Source: an uncultured Balneolaceae bacterium
GTDB lineage: Bacteria > Bacteroidota > Rhodothermia > Balneolales > Balneolaceae
Direction of reading: 5' to 3'
Assembly (NCBI GenBank): GCA_938003885.1
Contig: CALKWT010000082.1
Coordinates: 1-16,176 of the forward strand
Length of the DNA stretch: 16,176 nucleotides
Part shown: in pieces, positions 15,046-16,176 of the stretch
How the letters are laid out: each line of letters starts with the position of its first letter
Numbering within the stretch: the stretch's first letter is position 1
Translations under genes and position numbers: made by a program
Notes under the pieces: model-generated
What the model was told of the DNA's origin: nothing
Seen by the model: only the letters and a program-made list of their open reading frames with translations
Database searches by the model: none

Positions 15046-16176
15046 GTGAAAGAGATTGTAGTAACCTTTAATAACTTTGAACTGAAACTTACGGAGAACC
15101 TGTATAATCAGGTTCTGGTGAAACCAGCATTCTTGCTCTTGATATTTTTCGGGTTCTACAGCCGGACTGAAGGCTTCCTGGGGTTGTCGGGTGGCCAGCT
15201 CTCTGTTCTTATTTCGTTCGGGTTCTTTGCGTTGAGTGCATTTCATTTCCTGTTTCTTCGAAAGAAATACAAGGTCTCCCAATTCACTTGGCTTATCACC
15301 ATATTTTTTGTTTTATCGGGAGTGATACCGCTGGTTACCACCTTTATATTTTCAACAGAACCAACCCGTATCCTTCGTTTCTCCATTGAAATCGGGATTA
15401 CGTTCTTTATGTTTTTTTCCACCTATTACTTTGTAAGAGAAGGGGTTATTTCAATTAAGTTCTTCCTTTTTTCACTCGCAGTACTCGGCTTTTTAGCATC
15501 CTTTCCTCTTTTCTCCAATATGATTGGAACCGTAAATATCAGAAGAATTCAAGGATTAGGAGGGAGTAACTATCTAGGGAGTTCGTACGCTATCGGGGCG
15601 ATTTGCTGGGTTTTCATTCTCTACATGACAGCGTATCGGGAGATAACTTCCAGAAAAAAAATCGCTTTCTATTTCTGTTTTTTTATAACACTGATGGCAT
15701 TGATCCTGACCGGAACACGGGCTGCTGCGATTGCGTTTTTAGTCGGCCTGGCCTTTTTTCAGGTGTTTGGCATGCAGAGCCGAAAATTTATGAGATACTT
15801 CTTTATCTCTGTAGGAGTTCTCATCGGGTTGATGATCTATCTCTCATTTCAATTCGATCTGACGCTTCTTCTGGATCGTTACTCCTACGATCAGCTGAAG
15901 AATATGGCAGCGATCCGTTTTGACATCTACGCCCGCAGTGTGACGGATTTAACACTCATAGACTTCCTGTTCGGAAGGCCAGATTTTTATCTCTTCTCTT
16001 CAGGAGACCCCGGGGTCAATCCACACAACGTTTTTTTGGCCGTTATACGTTATAACGGCCTCATCCCCTTTATACTTTTTATGATCATATTCGGGCTTAT
16101 TTGTTTTGAATATCTCAGAGTTTACCTGCTCCACCGGAAAGAACCCCTCTATCGGGCAGCCGAGTCCACCATTATC
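15046..16176 (+). CDS. O-antigen polymerase/ligase-like membrane protein (Wzy/WaaL type), 3' partial
   Basis: The frame is open for 377 codons from GTG 15046 to the last base of the window, so the gene runs off the right edge. Its translation is strongly hydrophobic with about nine predicted spans, for example around residues 26-38, 51-71, 80-102, 115-130, 137-158, 183-197, 206-222, 226-242, 250-268 and 336-356. ILTGTRAAAIAFLVG (220-234) is the short cytoplasmic/TM motif, and NPHNVFLAVIRYNGLIPF (325-342) is the 'PHN...L....G' block of O-antigen polymerases and ligases of the Wzy_C group; the large periplasmic loop lies between them. Known members join undecaprenyl-linked repeat units or transfer polymer to lipid A core. 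GTG is the only start after the stop at 15031. Polymerase or ligase cannot be decided from this part. Confidence 0.85.
   Translation, partial: MKEIVVTFNNFELKLTENLYNQVLVKPAFLLLIFFGFYSRTEGFLGLSGGQLSVLISFGFFALSAFHFLFLRKKYKVSQFTWLITIFFVLSGVIPLVTTFIFSTEPTRILRFSIEIGITFFMFFSTYYFVREGVISIKFFLFSLAVLGFLASFPLFSNMIGTVNIRRIQGLGGSNYLGSSYAIGAICWVFILYMTAYREITSRKKIAFYFCFFITLMALILTGTRAAAIAFLVGLAFFQVFGMQSRKFMRYFFISVGVLIGLMIYLSFQFDLTLLLDRYSYDQLKNMAAIRFDIYARSVTDLTLIDFLFGRPDFYLFSSGDPGVNPHNVFLAVIRYNGLIPFILFMIIFGLICFEYLRVYLLHRKEPLYRAAESTII

Noticed and set aside
14986..15282. 98-codon minus-strand frame and the 15603-15923 plus-strand frame
   Set aside because: Both overlap the open polymerase frame, which has membrane spans and family motifs; they are shadows.

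Overview
The window is the inside of a surface- or exopolysaccharide (O-antigen/EPS-type) biosynthesis locus from a bacterium. Almost every recognisable gene makes, modifies or polymerises glycan: a 5'-partial sialyl/polysialyltransferase-like protein, two related GT-A-like glycosyltransferases (one broken), two PAPS-type sulfotransferases, four GT4-type glycosyltransferases, a GT25-type glycosyltransferase, a reverse-strand GT-B-like glycosyltransferase, an asparagine-synthase-domain protein and, at the right edge, a 3'-truncated O-antigen polymerase/ligase (Wzy-like) membrane protein. There is no rRNA, tRNA, CRISPR array or recognisable transposase. The organism cannot be named from this window. 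Moderate G+C, start codons mostly without a Shine-Dalgarno sequence and preceded by A/T-rich leaders, and several TTG/GTG starts suggest the Bacteroidota/Balneolota/Rhodothermota side of the tree; this is a guess.

Layout, left to right. 1-629: tail of a sialyltransferase-like gene. 692-1642: GT-A-like gene broken by one in-frame TGA. 1643-1964: non-coding, ending in a good sigma-70-type promoter. 1965-3098: sulfotransferase. 3099-3848: a hairpin and the decayed remains of an ATP-grasp gene (3279-3674). 3849-4943: GT4. 4981-6285: asparagine-synthase-like protein. 6578-7507: intact paralogue of the broken GT-A-like gene. 7518-8351: second sulfotransferase, 10 bp downstream. 8429-9517: GT4. 9681-10736: GT-B-like gene on the minus strand, convergent with its left neighbours. 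10737-11527: AT-rich stretch with two diverged copies of a minus-strand coding remnant. 11528-12349: AT-rich GT25 gene. 12601-13716 and 13839-15002: two GT4 genes. 15046-16176: polymerase, open to the window edge.

As a pathway, the glycosyltransferases would assemble a repeat unit on a lipid carrier, the sulfotransferases would add sulfate, the asparagine-synthase-like protein may amidate a carboxyl group on a sugar or another substrate, and the Wzy-like protein would polymerise or ligate the product. This reading rests on the families involved and their co-location, not on direct evidence for any linkage. Four broken or decayed genes, large non-coding gaps, an AT-rich insert and one inverted gene show a locus that turns over its content quickly.
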